A stretch of 64,000 bases of DNA from Bryoerythrophyllum caledonicum (taxonomy: Eukaryota; Streptophyta; Bryopsida; Pottiales; Pottiaceae), in assembly GCA_963971425.1 (NCBI GenBank), contig OZ020521.1:9317519-9381518 (forward strand), given 5' to 3'. Shown here one piece after another: positions 22,331 through 33,118 of the stretch. Under the pieces are notes generated by a model that was not told where the DNA came from, ran no database searches, and was given only the letters and a program-made list of their open reading frames with translations. Position numbers and translations under genes: made by a program. Positions within the stretch are counted from its first letter, which is position 1, and each line of letters starts with the position of its first letter.

Positions 22331-22625
22331 GTGCACTTTTAAATGGCCAAGTGCATAATTGCTTAATTGCGTGTTTCAATGCAAGGAAGAAAATGAACCA
22401 TTTTCTTGACATCAAACGCTGTAATCTTCATATCTGTGCTATGGATTGTAGCCAAAAAACTATCGTAGGTTTAAATCAAAGTCTTTTTAAAGATCTTACG
22501 ATCAGAAGTCTAAATGTACACATCAAAATAAGATTTTCTTGCCACTTTTTGATAGTGGCAGCTTTGGAGTGTTTCTTGAGGATAAAATGCCTTGGACCTT
22601 TAGGTGTTAATAGTCTTGATTGAGA
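22331..22625 (+). repeat. Family C end fragment
   Basis: From AATGAACCATTTTCTTGACATC to GATAAAATGCCTTGGACCTTTAGG this is the reverse-complement relative of 47854-48065. It shares the TTGTAGCCAAAAAACT and GCCACTTTTTGATAGTGGC phrases. The latter forms a small hairpin. No gene. Confidence 0.55.
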
Positions 22626-22739
22626 TCCTACGGTTGAAAATGAGAGTAAGGTATACACCCCCATGGTCACCACCTTCCTAACATCGCCACTATTTATTTG
22701 GTCTCAATTTCACCTCACGTTCCCCTCATCGCCATTCAA

Positions 22740-23008
22740 TCTCTCTTTGTCAACTCCAAATTAAGGCTTACTATTGGTCAAGACCCAGACTTTTGGCCGG
22801 CGCTCATGCAGTGTACCTAGTGGCAGAATTAGGTTAAAGTGGCAGCGCACTTTGAAAATTCATTACTAATTCAGCTTTCATCAGAAAAATATGAAACCAC
22901 TTGGGTTGAGATTGTGATTCTATTGTCTATAACTGAAAAATCAATATATATATATATTGATTTGGGTTCTCCATACATGCACATTTCTTAATTTGGCAGT
23001 CATATACC
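22740..23008 (+). repeat. Family G dispersed repeat, partial copy
   Basis: GCTTACTATTGGTCAAGACCC and the following ACCTAGTGGCAGAATTAGG...GGGTTCTCCATACATGCACAT match 10475-10700. An (AT)n run sits at about 22945-22962. Confidence 0.55.
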
Positions 23009-23012
23009 TCAA

Positions 23013-23310
23013 CCCTTTAAGGCCAATAAGATTTTTCGGCTTATGACGATCTACAAGGGTTCTAGATCATGCAAAATGGCATCTACGTAAAGGTTACATT
23101 TTAGCACAAAAATCTACAAACTCGTTTCACGGAAATCATTGTAGCTCGCCCATGCTTGCACCAAATGCAGTGGCGATGGTCTCAATAGATGCCTATCTTC
23201 CTCCACCTCCAAGTCATGGTCTATTTTTTTCCTTTGAGGTGGCTTGTAATACTTTCTATGAATGTTTTTGTCCAAAATCAACCCACATATGGTCAATCGG
23301 CCTTAGAGGG
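23013..23310 (-). mobile_element. Family B MITE, inverted copy (298 bp)
   Basis: Ends CCCTTTAAGGCC and GGCCTTAGAGGG are inverted repeats. The flanks are TCAA (left) and TTAA (right), a TTAA duplication with one change. The interior is the reverse complement of other B copies (AATCATTGTAGCTCG, ATGGTCTCAATAGATGCC, CACCTCCAAGTCATGGTC, CCACATATGG). Confidence 0.75.
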
Positions 23311-23314
23311 TTAA

Positions 23315-24294
23315 GAGTTGTTGTTTTCTTCCTTGCTCATTGCAATAGAATCAACAATCTCTAAGTGTTTTTGGAGGAAAATTTCACATAAATTTAGGGT
23401 TTAAGGGTCCAGGGTTAACACAAACACCGATGATCAGTTGTAGATTACACGGTTTCATGTCATGTGGTGGTTTCACAACATGCACCTTTGGTGACCATAC
23501 GTTATTCATCTTGCCCATCTGCCATTATAAACAATTTGCTCCCAAGAGCCATGACCAAGGAAAATGGATTAATTCCATGGTCACACTTCATGGTCACACT
23601 TCCATGGTCACACTTCAAAAAAATGTAATTTTTAAAGCCCTTGGGCCTTTCACGAAGTGTAAACCAAACTTGGATTGGGAGGAATGACCATGTACTTAAA
23701 AGAGGGCGTGCTGATTTTTTTTAATGAATGTCTAAAAAGGGCAATTTTGCCTAAGAAAAACGAAGGAAAAAAAGAAGTCATAAAGACTAAAGGGTGGCCG
23801 CCATTGTATCTACACTAACGTTGGCCCCCCGCAAAAAGAAATTAAATTTAAAAAAAGTAGTAAAATTAAAATTAGAATTTAAAAAAAAAAAATAATAAAT
23901 CGGCATTCCAGGCCCATGGTCTCCTTGTTCAGCCATGAGAGAACCCTTCTTGCCTCTCTCGCCGCAAAATCTGGGGGACCCTTCGATATTATCTACTAGG
24001 CCTATTTCTAGGCCTTTCTAGGACCTCAAATCCTTTGGTCACTTTTCTTTTTTCTTCGTAGTGTAAACCCTAGTCATTCCGGGACGAGTTGATGGAGCCA
24101 ATCACAGATTTTAGAGGTGCATGTGACGAGTTCTTGGTCCGTAGTATAAACCGCCCCTAAATTGTAGCAGTGCACACCAGCCCTCTTTGGGGGCCAAAAA
24201 TAGCCAAATGGCAAATTTTTTAATCTAAAAATGGAATATTCCAAAAAAAGTGGGGAATTTGTGATTTCACATCGCCAAATTCCATCAATAGTAG
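23315..24294. other. Intergenic sequence with local duplications
   Basis: CCATGGTCACACTTCATGGTCACACTTCCATGGTCACACTT at 23575-23618 is a small tandem of about 14 bp. The stretch 23800-24200 is a mix of A-rich runs and a GC-richer piece without an identifiable gene. Confidence 0.4.
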
Positions 24295-24961
24295 TTGCTA
24301 TGTCACCATATTGCCACTAATGAACAACGGGGACTCCATCTTGCCGCCAAAAAGGATGTACAAATCTATGTTAATAGAGATGAAAACTTCGAAATAAATA
24401 TTTATGGAGAAAATTTAGTTTCGTTTGGATTGAGGAGAAAGCCAAAAGTGCTACAGCTCCCTGGCCTCTGCAGCCACTGTGGCGATCCCACTAAAACGAA
24501 GAAAAAAAAGGGCTGGTGCACACACTGAAAATGCACTGGACAAACAAGTCCATAAACCTGTCTCAGAATTCTTCTCCTGTCAACCCTACAACTTGGTGAG
24601 CAGTGCTAAGTTACACTACAGTAGCAGCAGGGCAAAATTTGTCAAAGCTTTAAAAACAGGGAGTTCAAATCATTGTACTACTGTAGTGCCAAACCCGGGA
24701 GTTATGGTGCAGTTGTTTGGGTTCTTGTATCATGGCAGCAACTCGTTGTCAGAGTATCGCCGCAACCTTGGGATTGTAGAGTCACTTTGTCCAGGACATA
24801 TGCAAGCATGGCAGCATTCCATCCCCACTAGACTGGTCAACTCACACACTAAACAAAACATTAAACAAAATATTCTTCAGTTTTTCAAGGAGACTGGCCA
24901 TAGATATAAGGTGAGCCCTAATAACCAACAAACACAACCTGGTCAAAATTTATCACTTTGA
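24295..24961 (+). other. Unexplained open frames, possible gene fragment
   Basis: Two overlapping plus-strand frames (24295-24528 and 24479-24961) give uninterrupted peptides of 77 and 160 residues in AT-rich surroundings. The first ends with CSHCGDPTKTKKKKGWCTH, a Cys/His arrangement that could bind zinc. The second (KRRKKRAGAHTENALDKQ..., LVSSAKLHYSSSRAKFVKAL...) is mixed-composition and closes after a GGTGAGCCC that could be a donor splice site at 24911. I do not recognise either peptide. It may be a captured exon, a decayed gene or chance. Confidence 0.3.
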
Positions 24962-25130
24962 CTGTAATTATCTTACAATCTCCACAGTCAAAATTCATAA
25001 AGTTCTTACCACATCATCTCATATAAATTTAGTAGAAGATCCTATGGTTATATTCTTTGAAAGTTCATCTTTGCAGTTTCCAATCAATGGAGTACATATT
25101 CCTCTAAAATATCTTGGTCCTATAGGGGTT

Positions 25131-25932
25131 AACCCTTTACCGCTCATGCATGTTTGTGGAAAAACCAAGATTATTGCTGATTTTTTTCTTTGAACCGGAT
25201 TTGATGGAAATACAATGCCTAATATTAATATCTAACCTTGCAAAATTGAATATAGCCCATGACCTCAACTTCGGGGAAATTTTGCACAACATCCAACGGT
25301 TGATGGAATAGATTATAGTGTTTAAAGCTACCGTATATTGGTAGTGAAAATTGTGGAATTTGGAGGGTGTACTACTTTAACCATCAATAGATTCTTGCAA
25401 GAATTTTTTGACTTTGAATTAGAGCGGTTCACATGTACACTAGGTTGATAGCTTCGCATTGACATATCATATGTGAAGAAAATATTTGTACACAATTATT
25501 GGTGATTTTTTTTGTTTTTTTCTACTTGATTGTGTACAAAAATGTTCCAACCTTATATGAATCAGAAAGGAAGTTTTGTATGTGAGGAGAGAGATCAACA
25601 ATCACAAAACAATGAAGAATGTCTTAAAGTCAAAGTTCAATCAAAATTTAAGACCGAAACCAATGTGCATGTGTGTGAAATACAACATAGAATGTGGCAT
25701 AGTATTCACTGTATTCACAATATTTTAATTTATTTGATGTACTCTGTATTGTATTACTAGCTTTTCCAAGAGTTCTATAAATCCAAATAATGATTTGATT
25801 GTTGGAGAGTGTTCATGTAATGTGTGCGCAAATTTTGAACCTCATATTTGGAAGCCTAATTTTTGATGGATTTCATGCAAATTGAGTTTTAGCACCGCCG
25901 GAGTCCCATCTTGGGCTTCCTGGGTGGTAAAG
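25131..25932 (-). mobile_element. Family D element, copy 3 (inverted, about 800 bp)
   Basis: Starts with CCCTTTACCGCTCATGC after GGGGTTAA and ends GGCTTCCTGGGTGGTAAAGG. It is the reverse complement of 8144-8945 over its whole length. A shared landmark is TTTAAAGCTACCGTATATTGGTAGTGAAAATTGTGG. The left TTAA is intact and the right flank is changed to TAAT. Its ORF at 25530-25760 has a counterpart in the other copies but no recognisable function. Confidence 0.75.
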
Positions 25933-25944
25933 GTAATGTGAGAG

Positions 25945-26280
25945 AACAAATAACAATACACTAAGTTTCTAATGATAGCCAATTGAATCATGATTTCAGC
26001 CCAAGTGATTACATACTCTTTTTTTTAATGAAATATGAATTAGTTATGAAATTTTAAAGTGTGTTGCTATGTTTTAGCAATTGGCCCTGAGTAGGTACCG
26101 GTGATAAGCGTCGACCAAAAGTAAGGGGTCTTGACTTATAACAAACCTCCATTTGAAATTGAATGAGTGCTTATGGGATGGAAGTGGGTTGGGAATTCCC
26201 CCTATTTTATAAGTGCCGGTCATGAATTTTGGTTGATTACAAGGAACTATCTTAGTGCCTGCACTCATAGCTACAAGTGG
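25945..26280 (+). repeat. Family G dispersed repeat, partial copy
   Basis: GATAGCCAATTGAATCATGATTTCAGCCCAAGTG to TTTTGGTTGATTACAAGG matches 9760-10020. It shares GGGGTCTTGACTTAT and TTTATAAGTG. Confidence 0.6.
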
Positions 26281-26531
26281 AAATGGGGCTTTAGGTAGAC
26301 TATTTTCCTTACTTTAAGCCATGTAACATACTTGTAGTAATGGTCTCCAAAAACGAAAGCATTCACACACAAAACTTTGCATGAGAATCCCTAATCCACT
26401 TTTTGATTAGAATAATGACTAATTGTGAGAAAATCCCTGTAGAATTCTAAAATTTAGTAGAGTATTCTATTTTTAGATTCATATCATCCAACGTTCACTT
26501 GCTACAATTTGGATAATGTTTCCATCCATGA
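26281..26531. other. Intergenic sequence
   Basis: No gene or clear repeat is recognised in this short stretch. Confidence 0.4.
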
Positions 26532-26535
26532 TTAA

Positions 26536-26766
26536 CCCTTAAACGTCACAACGGACCACTAGTCGTCACGATATTCTACAAACAATATATGGTGTCGTAT
26601 TTGATCATGATAAGGATCAGATTTTGAAACTACCTTCAAAAGAAATATGTTAGTTGAAGAATTTTCAAGCCAAAGGTGTAAGCTTTGTTAAGCTTTACTA
26701 CATTTTTTGTATTATACAGAGTAAAATACATGCATGTGTATACGATTCCCAATTGATGTTTAAGGG
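26536..26766 (+). mobile_element. Family A MITE, copy 3, with intact TTAA duplications
   Basis: The best-preserved copy. CCCTTAAACGTCA and TGATGTTTAAGGG are inverted ends 231 bp apart, with TTAA on both outer sides (26532-26535 and 26767-26770). The interior carries the family phrases for the ACATT...ATGGTGTCGTATTTG segment and CAAAGGTGTAAGCTTTG. No coding content. Confidence 0.85.
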
Positions 26767-26770
26767 TTAA

Positions 26771-27505
26771 GCACAAGGTAATTTGATTAGGAACTAAAGA
26801 GTCAAGTACATGTATGATAGATATAGACCATTATTAGTTCCACATGAAATAGTATTTTCCACCTCAAGGTCATATCATCAGGGATCTCCTTATTGACCCT
26901 GGTCGAGCATTGCACCAAACCTCAGCCTCAGGTGGGTCCATTTTTCTGGCCTTGCCCGTTTTAGGATCCTAGAGTTTTTTTTGGAATTTTTTTTGGCCAA
27001 AATTAGGGCCTACGGCCGCAAATAATTATGAGGATTCCCCTCATGGATCAAGTAGGGCCCCACTCCAACACAAAAATAGGGGCAAGTTTTGTCCCACCCC
27101 TCCCAAGCCCTGCCGAGCCTGTGGCTCGGCTCAAGGCTCGACCGGGGTCAATAGGCAAATCCTATCATCAGACTTCCGATCTACAGAAGACAAAATGCAT
27201 TAAATGTAAGAGTTGAAGTCATTTGATCATGGTAATATTGTTGTCCCTCTTTGTTACGACATGTTTGAGAAAGTCTACAGAGCATGCCTACTAGACATTG
27301 GAAAACCTGTAGCACATTACAAAATGGATAATATTACTTGAGCTAGAGAGGACATTGGACAAATGGTAAGTTTAGAAACCCCTCCACAAGGCTAGTAAGT
27401 TAGGACAATCTTGAAAGTCGACAATGATGTCTTGTATAATTTTAGTATCTATTTTGTGTGAATTCACTTGTGATTGGTTTGGTACTTTGGTGGGAAAGTG
27501 CAAAC
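26771..27505. other. Intergenic sequence
   Basis: A piece near 26930-27130 is GC-richer (GGCCTACGGCCG, CCTGTGGCTCGGCTCAAGGCTCG) but carries no identifiable gene. Confidence 0.4.
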
Positions 27506-27509
27506 TTAA

Positions 27510-27795
27510 CCTTTAAGCCCTAATGTCCATTTTTGGGTTGTTTGGGCACGTTAACTTTTGTAGCAAGTGTTGCATGCCACCTCCAAGAAGAAATTGAGGA
27601 AAATATTATAGGCGGAGCTAGATGAGCATTTATCGGGATTGGTGCTACTCAAATCGATGCAAGCATCGTCGAACTACGGTGATTTCCATTAAGTGGGGTT
27701 GCGATAAAATGTATTGACTGTGTAGATGATGCTCTGCATAATCTATTACACTAGTAGATTTTCTCATGCCTTGTGAGCTTGTAGGCCGTAAAGGG
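27510..27795 (+). mobile_element. Family B MITE, with intact TTAA duplications (286 bp)
   Basis: Starts CCTTTAAGCCC after TTAA (27506-27509) and ends GGCCGTAAAGGG before TTAA (27796-27799). The interior has the family phrases TGTAGCAAGTG, TGCCACCTCCAAG and GATGCAAGCATCG, and the CTGTGTAGATGATGCTCTGCAT phrase. Confidence 0.8.
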
Positions 27796-27934
27796 TTAAC
27801 TTAGTACAAAATGTTTAGGAAGGGCTAACTTCAAGGTCTCATGCATTAATTAGTTACAAAAATGGCAATTCACATGTGCATTGCTTGAAATAACAACATA
27901 GTGTAGAATGTAGAACTAGGAAACTTCAGTTGTG

Positions 27935-28183
27935 GTTAGAGTGTTTCTAAACATAATGCAAGCTTGTAGCAAGTGCTACAAGCCACCTTCGAGGAAGATT
28001 TGAGGAAGTTTTAGAGGTGGAATAAGATGAGCATCTATTGGGACAAGTGCCACCAAAATTGATGCAAGCATTGGCAAGCTACCGTCAAGTGGGATTGCAA
28101 TGAAATGTACCCTATGTGTAGTTATTTTTTTGCATGATCTATTATCCTCATAGATTCTTCCAGGCCTTTTGAGCTCATCGGTC
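27935..28183 (+). mobile_element. Family B fragment carrying the A-A insertion at its right end
   Basis: Left end missing. The interior from CTTGTAGCAAGTGCTACAAGCC to GAGCTCATCGGTC is family B. The right terminal repeat is cut at its internal TTAA by the family A pair that follows. Confidence 0.65.
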
Positions 28184-28187
28184 TTAA

Positions 28188-28410
28188 CCCTTAAACATTA
28201 AAACAACCCACTTGTGGCCACAATATTCTACATATGCGGTGTTGTATTTTGAACATGATAAAGTTCAGATACTGAAAGGACCTCCAAATGAAAGATGTTA
28301 GTTGAAGAATCTTTAATCCAAAGGTGTAAGTTGTGCTAAACTTTAATACATTTATTATATTCTACATAGTAAAATACATGCATGTATAGACCATTCCCAA
28401 CTGACATTTA
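28188..28410 (+). mobile_element. Family A MITE, first member of an inverted pair
   Basis: CCCTTAAACATTAAAAC starts the copy and CTGACATTTA ends it. The second member begins directly with CCCTTAAACATC on the opposite strand. The interior matches 26536-26766 throughout. Confidence 0.75.
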
Positions 28411-29028
28411 GCCCTTAAACATCAATTAGGAACCATACATACAAGCACTCAATTTATTGTGTAGAATATCAAAAATGTATTTAAGTTTAGCGAGACTTAC
28501 ATCTTTGGATTGAAGATTCTTCATCTCACATCTTTCATTCGGAGGTCATTTTAGGGCCAATTTACACTACGGTGGAGAAGTCCACCTGTCATGCATTTTA
28601 GAGGAATTCTGAAATTTGATTGGCCAAGAGTGACGCTCTTCTCCAATGGGGGTTTACACTATGGCCAAGAGTCCTCCGGTGGAGAACTTTGTGCATGGAT
28701 GAAAAAATGACATGGCTGCCAATGTGGCGACACTTTTTGGAGGGGAGGTTCTCTGGGGGTCAATTTTCTTCGGCGAGCTCAAAGCCTCGGACAAGAAACA
28801 TGGCCTCCGGAGAACTCCAACTTGAATAAAATATTATTTCCTTGGGAGATCTACACCATTAGATTCAAAGCCTCCCATGATCAAAACCTATTGTGGCGGC
28901 CGACTCTTCTTCTCTCATTTTGACACTCTCTCCTTTCGCTCTCTCGTCGAAGAGCTTTCTTGCTTCGTTGTGAGAGGCTGTTTGCAGATTCAAGTGTGAG
29001 AATTTTTTGTGAATTTTATTTTTGCAAG

Positions 29029-30407
29029 ATGGCTCGTTACTCTCAGGTTCCGTTTACTTGTAGCCAAGATGTAACGAGCCAGGATTACGTAGGTAGTGAG
29101 AATTTTTTTCAACCTCTCAATCAGTTTCCAACTAGTGCCTTCAGATCGTACGATCTGAATTTTTTGTCATCTAGGAGAAACTTGATTCGAGAGTTTGAAC
29201 CATGTGAAGACAACATAGATGTCAGAGAAAAGGAAGTAGATGAGGGATGTGATGATGTGCAAATTGTAGAACCTTCAGAGAAATCCACAAAAAAAAAAAA
29301 GATCCAGCAGGAAAGAAGAAAGCTCCTGCCAGAAAGAGAGCAATGAAGGTGAAGTTGGAAGGAGAAGATGATGACGAAGAACTTAAGGCTAGAAGAAGAA
29401 GAATTGGCTCGGCTGCAAAGTTGAGCACCTGATCGCACTTTGAGGAGAGATGCATTCAGAGTTCGAGAAGAATGCAAAAAAACAAGGTATGTATGTTGGA
29501 TTTTTAAGATTTAAAAGTTTTTTTGCTGTATACTTGTAAATTTCAGCAAAAGGCGGATGCCTTTTGCTGCCTCGAAGCCAAGAAAGGCCAGATTGGCCCC
29601 AATATGTGCCCCCCCTTTCCCCCCCATGAGGTCTTGAAATAGGTCTTCAAGCAAAATGACGCCGACAAGCATCGAATTGGGGGTCTCGTGGATCCGAAGC
29701 CTTCCCACATGCACTCTACCAACCTTCCATCTCTTCCCTTGATGCTCAAAAGGTTCATGCAATGCTTCTATACTGATCCTACACTACCTACGCATGTGCT
29801 GTCCTAAACATTCAAAGGTCATTTTTGAAGGTTTAGGGCTTCTTTTTTAGGCATTTTAACATGCTCCACTACATAGTATTGCATGGTCCCCGAATGTTAC
29901 GTTTAATTTCGAGCAGGAGTTGATATGTAGGTTCGACTTCAAGAACGAATGTTGGCTGCAATCCCTGGATTTTCTCGTACTGCAGAGGCATGTCGGAAGA
30001 AGTTTGAGACTGTTTTCAAGTCGTACAAGGAAGACAAGCTTGCCAATTCAGTTTCAGGGAATGATCGGCACGAATGTAAGTTCTACGCTTCTTTGGCTCA
30101 ATGGTGGCACCAAGCCGGCTCCGTAATGAAGCATGTCAGTGCAACTACGACAGACAACACAAATGGCGGTGCACAAGGTAATTCTACAGATACAAGTCAA
30201 GATATATCCGAGGATGTGCAAGTAGAATGCAACTCTCAATTGGGACCACCATCAACATCAAAGAAAAACAAATTTCAAGAACAAGCTTTGCTTTACTTTG
30301 GGAAGATGGTAGAGAATGGAGCTGCAATGCTTGAACACTTTGCCAAGAACAATGAATTGCTGCAGAAGGTAGATCATCAATTGGATCGGCTTATTGATAA
30401 GCTCTAA
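29029..30407 (+). CDS. Harbinger Myb/SANT-like DNA-binding protein (spliced, frame-damaged)
   Basis: This is the partner protein that in PIF/Harbinger elements binds element ends and helps import the transposase. The likely start is ATG 29029 (MARYSQVPFTCSQ). A basic stretch follows (KKKK... then PAGKKKAPARKRAMKVK after a frame change at the 12-A run 29289-29300), then EHLIAL and MHSEFEKNAKKQ, resembling helix 1 of the trihelix/SANT domain. A GTATGT donor follows at about 29487. The second half (RMLAAIPGFSRTAEACRKKFETVFKSYKEDK, from about 29944) gives helix 3 and the following segment. The C-terminus (KFQEQALLYFGKMVENGAAMLEHFAKNNELL) is helical and could dimerise. Stop at 30407, 19 bp from the transposase stop. 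The A-run shift and a TGA near 29439 suggest it is now inactive, unless the exon structure differs from my reading. Confidence 0.6.
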
Positions 30408-30425
30408 TCTTCCTCCATATCAATG

Positions 30426-31838
30426 CTAGTATCTCCTGGAAATGTTATTTTTGCTTTTCTTCCTAACTGCTCCATGTAAAAAGCTTTTTGCTAACATCAA
30501 ATGAATTTGAGTAGCTTCTTTCAACATGTTTTTGATCTTTTCTTCACGGTCTCCTCTTGTTTCAACAACATTTTCTTCAGACTCTATAATATCCAAGTTA
30601 GTTGTATCATTCTCAACGAGGTCATTGAATTCTACTTGCACATCTTGATTTTGTATCTTCTTCATTTCAGCTATGCCTACTTCTAGGACATGAAATGCAT
30701 CTACATTTCTCAGATCACCGAATGATTCTAATGATGTCCTTTTCATATCTTCTACTGCATTCTTTGCCCAATTCAAATCAAATTCATCACCATGTTTGAT
30801 GCATAGGTTGTGGAGGCATAAACAAGCAGTAACAATGTCGGGAATATTTTGTAGAGGCATATCAATCCTCTTCAACAACATCCTCCATCTCCCCTTCAAG
30901 ATGCCAAATGCACGTTCGACCGCCATTGGAGTGCTTGATTGTAGAAAATTCTGGTGTTGCTTTTCTCTTGAGAGACCCGTCTTCTCTCCCTTAAAAGGTG
31001 AATAAAACCATGGACGCATTGGATATGCAGCATCTCCGATGAGTTTGTACGGAAAAAATGCTCCACTCATAGTTCTCTTTCCAGTTTCTGATTTCTGAAA
31101 TAGTGACCAATCATGTATACTTCCGGCCCAACCAAAATCATAATCCCAAAATTCGCATTGATAATCCACTACACCTTGGTGTAAAACAGAATAAAACCCC
31201 TTTCTACAGTAATATGAAGCGGGATCTATGCTTGGAGCAATAATCAGAATGTGGCTACCATCTATTGCCCCTAGAATGTATGGGATTCCATGCAAACTCT
31301 CAAATTCTGCGCCTATTTGCTTCATCCTTCCTAGTGTTGGTCTTTGAAAAACCAAGGGCCGCAACAACTTTTTAATCCCCTCACAAGTCTTTCTAACAAT
31401 AATAGAAGCACTAGGTTTTGATATACCATATAAATCTGCAAGTGTGTGCAAAGCATCACCGGAACCCAATCAATGCAATGTAATTGAAATTTGAACCTCT
31501 AATGGAATATAAGTTCTAAACTTTGTATCCTTTTTGCTCAAGAAGGGTCCAAGCAAATGACACAAATATGTAAGTGTAGGCCTACTCACCCGTAAACGGT
31601 CTTGAAAAATTCTTGCACTATATGATCCAAGAAGAAATTGTGACACATACCTAGTTGGCTGATCGAATTTCCACACCATCCTCTCTTTGCTCCCAAATAA
31701 AAAATATGCCATCATCATAATTGCAGCATTATGTTGATAATTGATGGTTTTTTGAACCGCCATAATTGAAATAATAATATACTTCAAAACCATGAAGATT
31801 GCAAGAGAAACAAGAATTTTCTCTCTTTGATTGTCCAT
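30426..31838 (-). pseudogene. Harbinger (HARBI1-like) transposase with a single nonsense codon
   Basis: The minus-strand frame from ATG 31838 runs through 122 residues, one TGA (31470-31472) and 347 further residues to 30426. That makes 470 codons, a normal length for plant PIF/Harbinger transposases. The N-terminal part has a helix-turn-helix-like segment (RVSRPTLTYLCHLLGPFL). The DDE catalytic triad is intact: Asp in GAIDGSHI (codon 193), Asp in GDAAYP (codon 269) and Glu in VERAFGILKGRWR (codon 308). The stop lies in the segment usually read as L-R-LGSGD, so a CGA-to-TGA change is likely. Otherwise no frameshift is seen, so inactivation was recent. Confidence 0.92.
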
Positions 31839-32324
31839 GATTCAAGATCAATGTTGAAGAGAGAAATTGAAGAGGATGATTAAGATTAATGTATGTATTA
31901 TATAGTAGAGAAGAGTAGTGCTTCCTACAATGTTTATGGGATTACGCCTCTTCACTCCTAAAAAACCATGACTATGTTTTCCAAAGAACTCTCAATGTTT
32001 TGGATTTTTAAACACATATATGGATTTATTTATAAAAAATTACCACACGGATTGGAAGAAAAAAAAAATTGGACCATTTTTTACATGGTCAGCCCACTTT
32101 GACTCTCTAAAAGATGGAATTTTTCCACTATGGACACATAATTTCTTTAAAAATCATTAAGAAATTAATGTTAGCTACTTGTTTACCTTAATTTGGATGT
32201 CTTATAGAGGTGGAACATTTTCAAAAAATTCATGTTATGAAAGAAGTTCCAAAACATTGCCAAATATATTTTATTTTTTAATCAATACAATTTTTTTAAA
32301 ATTTCAATACAATGGTAGTTTATT

Positions 32325-32510
32325 ATCCGGTAAGATTTCTACTATTGCCGGCTATGACCATTTTGTGAAGTAGTCCGATGAAGATATCCGATACACTTCT
32401 CCTTTAGATGGTTACACTACGGCCGGTCAAGACCTCTTCATGAAGTTGTCCGATACACTTCTCCTCTAGGTGGTTACACTACGGCCTGTCAAGACCTCTT
32501 GACACATTTT
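32325..32510. repeat. Subterminal direct repeats of the Harbinger element
   Basis: CCGATACACTTCTCCT starts at 32388 and 32450 (period 62). Each copy is followed by GGTTACACTACGGCC and GTCAAGACCTCTT, and a weaker copy precedes them (TACTATTGCCGGCTATGACC). The left end has a single related phrase, GGTTTACACTATGGCC, near 28646. Such repeats are the usual binding sites for the element's own proteins. Confidence 0.7.
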
Positions 32511-32880
32511 TTTAATTGTCTTTTCCTCTTCTCCGGCACATCGTCCCTTGCCTCAAATAACCATGTCTTGGGCTGAAATTCTTGACCGATCGGTGGACTT
32601 CTCCACCGCAGTGTAAACTGGCCCTCAATATGTGAACTTTATCATGTTCAAATATGATAGCATACATGCAGTATACTGTGGCCACCAGTGCTGCCTTCTG
32701 ACGTCCAAGGGTTAAAAGGCTTAGAAATATGGATGCATATGAAGTGAGCATGGCCTGAGCACAAGATGGGTCAACCCACACCATGACAGGTGGTCACATG
32801 GTGTCTTGGAGGCAGCTCCAGCTTGCAATTACTCACCAAGCCTGGCATTGAATGAGGGGAAACCTAGTAGGATTGATGAC

Positions 32881-33085
32881 TTACACTATAGATGGTATTT
32901 CATATGAACCACACTAATTTGTTTATAAATGCTATAAGTTTTTACACCTTATGAATATTTTTACCAACTATGTTTATGACAACCTCCCTCCTTAAGTATG
33001 GTACCTAGTGGTCACCTCTCTATCGAAAGAATTATTTTTCTTCAATGCAATGATTTGAAAACAAAAGATATCATCTAAATATTAC
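32881..33085 (+). mobile_element. Family F fragment
   Basis: TTACACTATAGATGG...AAATGCTATAAGTTTTTACACC matches 56750-56815 and the interior of 21319-21536. The right part is cut by the LTR-like insertion. Confidence 0.5.
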
Positions 33086-33118
33086 ACGGGTATCACCCAG
33101 GCATTACACGGGTATCAC

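Larger units (their letters stand above)
28554..32624. mobile_element. PIF/Harbinger DNA transposon, near-complete (4071 bp)
   Basis: The 33-bp terminal inverted repeats begin GGGCCA-TTTACACT-CGG and end GTGGAGAAGTCCACC. They differ at two positions, and the element ends at 28554 and 32624. Flanks are TTA (28551-28553) and TCA (32625-32627), while the uninserted homologues read TCA, so the 3-bp target was duplicated and one copy changed. It encodes the two proteins expected of this superfamily, convergently arranged: a Myb/SANT-like DNA-binding protein (plus) and a DDE transposase (minus). Subterminal repeats occur at the right end. Confidence 0.93.
28412..32716 (-). mobile_element. Family A MITE, second member, split by the Harbinger insertion
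   Basis: Family A sequence in inverted orientation runs 28412-28553 (CCCTTAAACATCAATTAGG to GGAGGTCATT). It resumes at 32625 (TCAATATGTGAACTTTATCATG) and ends GACGTCCAAGGG before TTAA. Removal of 28554-32624 plus one 3-bp flank restores the uninterrupted form seen at 48297 and 50249. Confidence 0.8.
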
